A stretch of 42,886 nt of DNA, taken from positions 1 to 42,886 of the forward strand of contig DATMYR010000041.1 of NCBI GenBank assembly GCA_035560815.1, in the 5' to 3' direction. This document shows, piece by piece, positions 40,265 to 42,886 of this stretch. Made by a program: the position numbers and the translations under genes. The DNA comes from UBA5314 sp035560815 (GTDB lineage: Bacteria > Bacillota > Syntrophomonadia > Syntrophomonadales > Syntrophomonadaceae). Within the stretch, counting starts at the first letter, position 1; each line of letters begins with the position of its first letter. The notes beneath the pieces are model-generated. The model saw only the letters and a list, made by a program, of their open reading frames with translations, was not told the DNA's origin and made no database searches.

Positions 40265-41860
40265 GTGAATGCAAAATATAGAGTATGTTTTATTTGTCTA
40301 ATATTTATCTTGGTAACCGTGAACATATACAGCTCAGCGTATGGAACGGAGAAACTACGGGTATTTGTTGACGGAGCAGAAGTCAATATGCTCGTTGACC
40401 CCATAGTAAGTGACGGTCGAACATTGATACCAATGAGAGATATATTCGAGGCCCTGGGAGCCGATGTTAAGTGGGATAACGATAAAAATCAAGTAATTGC
40501 TAACCGAAACGGTGTTGAAATAGAACTAATGATTGGGGCTAATGTTGCCTATAGAAACAGACAGACTATTAATATTGATGTTCCAGCACAGTTAATAGAT
40601 TCACGCACCTTTGTCCCGGTCCGTTTTGTTGTAGAAGCCCTTGGGTGCAACCTATATTGGGACGAAAAGGCTAATAGCATTTTCATCTCTACTAGAGGGC
40701 CTAATGCAGATTTAGCAAAACAGGAACAACTTTCGAACGTTAAGACTTGGGAAAAAACCCTAAGTAGTCAAAATCTAGCAGAATGCATTATACAAACTGA
40801 AGATGGGAGCTATGCTCTCATAGGGTGTAATTTGGCATCCAAAATATCTAACAGTAATGCGGGTTCCTTAATTAAGTTGGACTGTAATGGAAATATCTTG
40901 TGGGAAAAACCCATTTATTATGAGGGACCACCACCTAAATTTGTTGTACAAGCGCATGATCATGGTTATTTTACTATAGCTGGTGATAAATGTATTAAGT
41001 TTGATGAAAATGGTATGACTCAATGGGAAAAAACCATTGTTAAGGAGGATAATTGCATTACAGGATTGGCTTATTCGGCTATGCAAACTTCAGATGGCGG
41101 ATTTATCGTTGCAGGTGAAAAAATATATCGTTTTAACGGATTGGATACTTGGAGCTCTGAACATAAAGCCTGGCTTGCAAAATTTGATGAAATGGGTAAT
41201 GTGAAATGGGAAAAAACATATGGAAACGATATTGGCACTTCCTTTCATTCAATTAGCCAAAATAATGAAGGGTACATTATTGTTGGGGAGATTTCATTAA
41301 AGGATTCCTCATACTCAGACTTGCTTCATACAAATTACGATTGCAACATCGTCAAAACTGACGAAAATGGAAATGTTAAATGGGAAAAACATATTGGGGG
41401 ACCATTGAATGATTCTGCTCATACCGTTCAAATAGCGGGTGATGGTGGTTGCGTGATAGCTGGTTACACTTACTCATTTGGAGCTGGATGGGCGGATGCA
41501 TTCGTGGTAAAACTAAATCATAACGGCGAGACTGAGTGGCAAAAAACCATTGGAGGTTCTGGTGATGACTTTGCCACCGCCTCCATTATTGAGTTTGACG
41601 GAGATATAGTTCTAGCAGGATTCACAGAACCTTTCAGTTGGGGAACTGAAAACCGGGAGTTTTTATTGGTTAAATTAGATGATAAAGGGAACATACTGTT
41701 TGAAAAACCTTTTGGTTTTAGTGAATATGATGATCGAGCTCTATCTCTTGCTCATTGTATTGATGGAGGTTTTGTAATGGCTGGTTTTGGTAATCAATCT
41801 AAGGGTCATAATGGTAATATCTGTATTGTTAAAACTGATGCTGACGGTAATATAAGGTAG
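40265..41860 (+). CDS. Secreted stalk-domain protein with propeller-like repeats
   Basis: 531 aa. A signal peptide (about 1-28, ending SSAYG) is followed by a copper-amine-oxidase N-terminal-type stalk domain (about 30-145) with the paired motifs DGRTLIPMRDIFEALGADVKW and DSRTFVPVRFVVEALGC. Residues 160-531 hold about six repeats of roughly 55 residues built on a pattern W-x-K-T-I-G-G, then a turn, then G-G-x-V-I-A-G (for example TEWQKTIGGSGDD, GGCVIAGYT), suggesting a beta-propeller. The GTG start has AGGAGAG upstream. It is probably on the cell surface; substrate unknown. The codon use and AT-richness differ from core genes. Confidence 0.8.
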   Translation: MNAKYRVCFICLIFILVTVNIYSSAYGTEKLRVFVDGAEVNMLVDPIVSDGRTLIPMRDIFEALGADVKWDNDKNQVIANRNGVEIELMIGANVAYRNRQTINIDVPAQLIDSRTFVPVRFVVEALGCNLYWDEKANSIFISTRGPNADLAKQEQLSNVKTWEKTLSSQNLAECIIQTEDGSYALIGCNLASKISNSNAGSLIKLDCNGNILWEKPIYYEGPPPKFVVQAHDHGYFTIAGDKCIKFDENGMTQWEKTIVKEDNCITGLAYSAMQTSDGGFIVAGEKIYRFNGLDTWSSEHKAWLAKFDEMGNVKWEKTYGNDIGTSFHSISQNNEGYIIVGEISLKDSSYSDLLHTNYDCNIVKTDENGNVKWEKHIGGPLNDSAHTVQIAGDGGCVIAGYTYSFGAGWADAFVVKLNHNGETEWQKTIGGSGDDFATASIIEFDGDIVLAGFTEPFSWGTENREFLLVKLDDKGNILFEKPFGFSEYDDRALSLAHCIDGGFVMAGFGNQSKGHNGNICIVKTDADGNIR

Positions 41861-41992
41861 TAATTTTCCTTGGTTCAGGATATTTAGATTATAGTGGTTA
41901 CGGCAAAGGTTGTTAATTGGTAGAACTCTGATATTATCGCAGATGCAAAATCTTGACTATTAAGGTGTTCTATAATACAATATTCCTTGCGT

Positions 41993-42070
41993 CGGGGTGT
42001 AGCTCAGTTTGGTATGAGCGCTACGTTGGGGACGTAGAGGCCGCTGGTTCGAATCCAGTCACTCCGACCA
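41993..42070 (+). tRNA. tRNA-Pro (anticodon GGG)
   Basis: Folds as a complete cloverleaf. Acceptor CGGGGTG/CACTCCG (one G-U pair), discriminator A and encoded CCA; D-stem GCTC/GAGC; anticodon stem CTACG/CGTAG with loop TTGGGGA, anticodon GGG; variable region AGGCC; T-arm GCTGG-TTCGAAT-CCAGT. A TATAAT box lies at 41971-41976 without a well-placed -35 box. Confidence 0.95.
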
Positions 42071-42090
42071 TTTATATTAGGCTAAATTTC

Positions 42091-42126
42091 GGGCTTCCTT
42101 TTTGATAAGGGAGCCCTTCTGTTTTT
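42091..42126 (+). terminator. Intrinsic terminator after tRNA-Pro
   Basis: GGGCTTCC (42091-42098) pairs with GGGAGCCC (42109-42116), one G-T pair, then TTCTGTTTTT. Confidence 0.8.
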
Positions 42127-42296
42127 CTGCAAATTGCATACTGCTGCAAGCGAGAAGCAGGAACATATAATGAAGCTTGGTAATAACATGAACAAATGGA
42201 ATGTTCTGCATAGTAGCGGGTCAAAGAAGACGGAAAATAAGCGGTCATGGACTTAACAACATGATATTCGGCTTTGTGCAAAGAGAGGAGTAGTTT

Positions 42297-42386
42297 ATGC
42301 TCAAGAAATGTCCTGGAAACTTTTTGTGCCTCTGTGGGAGTGGAGAGTTATATAAGAATTGTTGTATGACTGAGGGGAGGCAATGA
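42297..42386 (+). CDS. 29-aa SEC-C motif microprotein
   Basis: Found by reading from ATG 42297, seven bases after GAGAGGAG. The peptide MLKKCPGNFLCLCGSGELYK followed by NCCMTEGRQ is a near-complete SEC-C zinc motif (C-x-C-G-S-G...Y-K-x-C-C), the module found at the end of SecA and in many small proteins. The stop overlaps the start of the recombinase gene (ATGA). The 226-base stretch between the tRNA and this gene has no other feature apart from the terminator. Confidence 0.6.
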   Translation: MLKKCPGNFLCLCGSGELYKNCCMTEGRQ

Positions 42387-42886
42387 ATCATCAAAGTACG
42401 GCTCAAAATTACATAGATTATGCCGTACAGTTCGGGGTCAGGTCAGAGCAGAACGGAGACCGATCCGGAAAAGCAGACAGGCACATGAAACGGAAGCACT
42501 TGTTGCCAACCATGGAGGCTGTTCAGGACCCACTGGCACGATACCGCAGGCACCTGGAAGCGGAAGGAAAATCAATCAATACCATCGACAGCTACTGCCG
42601 AACGGTAAACTTCTTTGTGCGTTTTATGAGTTCTTATCGCGGAAGAACTTTTCAACCCCAGCATTTTTCGGCCTTAAATCTGGCCTTATTCCTGTCCTAT
42701 CTACGCAAGGTGCGGGGATGCCAGGAAAGCACTATTCGAATGCGCATGTCTGCTCTGGCGTCTTACGGAAAATTCCTGGTAAAGATTGGTTTACTAACCT
42801 CTAATCCTGTCCTAATGCTGCGTAGGGCAGTTAAGAAGAGCTGTTCGAAAAGGAATCAGTCAGACCTGAATTATCAAAAGCTTACC
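42383..42886 (+). CDS. Tyrosine recombinase/phage-type integrase, N-terminal part (cut by window end)
   Basis: Open for 168 codons from ATG 42383 to the window edge. The stretch DPLARYRRHLEAEGKSINTI followed by SYCRTVNFFVRFM is the SAM-like core-binding domain of XerC/integrase family tyrosine recombinases, with LNLALFLSYLRKVRG and STIRMRMSALASYGKFL continuing it. The catalytic Arg-His-Arg-Tyr domain lies outside the window. The ATG overlaps the SEC-C stop and GGGGAGG is rather close (two bases), so a later ATG (42487) is possible. It lies downstream of a tRNA and points away from it. Confidence 0.85.
   Translation, partial: MNHQSTAQNYIDYAVQFGVRSEQNGDRSGKADRHMKRKHLLPTMEAVQDPLARYRRHLEAEGKSINTIDSYCRTVNFFVRFMSSYRGRTFQPQHFSALNLALFLSYLRKVRGCQESTIRMRMSALASYGKFLVKIGLLTSNPVLMLRRAVKKSCSKRNQSDLNYQKLT

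Noticed and set aside
1..42886. CRISPR array
   Set aside because: No regularly spaced direct repeats; the dispersed repeats are single, imperfect and far apart.

Overview
The window looks like chromosome of a spore-forming, anaerobic Clostridia-type Firmicute, and the overall gene content suggests the Syntrophomonas/Desulfotomaculum part of that group. The evidence is: sporulation genes (spoIIP, spoIVA, a YIEGIA-type cluster); an ispH-rpsA fusion, which is typical of Clostridia; type 2 IPP isomerase; the order der-plsY-gpsA-spoIVA; strong AGGAGG ribosome sites; and frequent GTG/TTG starts. The species is inferred from gene content only. No rRNA and no CRISPR array were seen. The one tRNA is tRNA-Pro(GGG), near the right end.

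Layout. 1-825 (-): nitrilase-family amidase, cut by the window edge. 1243-5685 (+): aromatic amino acid genes, two tandem DAHP synthases (the first without the regulatory domain, the second behind a promoter and an attenuator-like leader), then tyrA and aroA. 5848-6747: DegV-like protein. 6867-8846: an ABC-F ATPase behind its own promoter and a 220-nt structured leader with a 3-codon ORF. 9007-11982 (-): a probable agr-type quorum-sensing operon made of a sensor-like membrane protein, AgrB, a 41-aa AgrD pre-peptide and a membrane GGDEF/HD-GYP protein. 12256-13149: LysO-type exporter. 13341-16872: cmk, plsC, ispH-rpsA and an FmdB zinc-ribbon protein. 17243-18888: mobA and fni. 19094-23324: DUF1614, spoIIP, YIEGIA protein and its small partner, then, after a repeat-filled gap, two DUF3189 genes. 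23429-29536: a PDZ/radical-SAM protein, der, plsY, gpsA and spoIVA. 29782-33751: ACT regulator-like gene, hom, thrB and lysC (aspartate family). 34322-36279: small membrane protein, CheW and a soluble chemoreceptor. 36513-38974: YtrA-type GntR repressor, ABC ATPase and permease, with a clear operator. 39107-41860: AT-rich accessory stretch with a 33-aa Lys-rich protein, an orphan and a secreted stalk/propeller-like protein. 41993-42886: tRNA-Pro, a 29-aa SEC-C protein and a tyrosine recombinase running off the window, which looks like the edge of an integrated element.

Intergenic gaps at 1063-1222, 17047-17083, 21999-22242 and 34029-34136 carry related short elements whose ends are variants of GGGGACA(TT/CAC)CCTT in inverted orientation. 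A second, about 140-bp repeat lies beside two of them. The most interesting possible system is the agrBD operon, which has no histidine kinase or response regulator and is instead co-directional with a multi-TM cyclic-di-GMP enzyme. Next are the ABC-F leader, the aroF2 attenuator, and the microproteins at 39107 and 42297.
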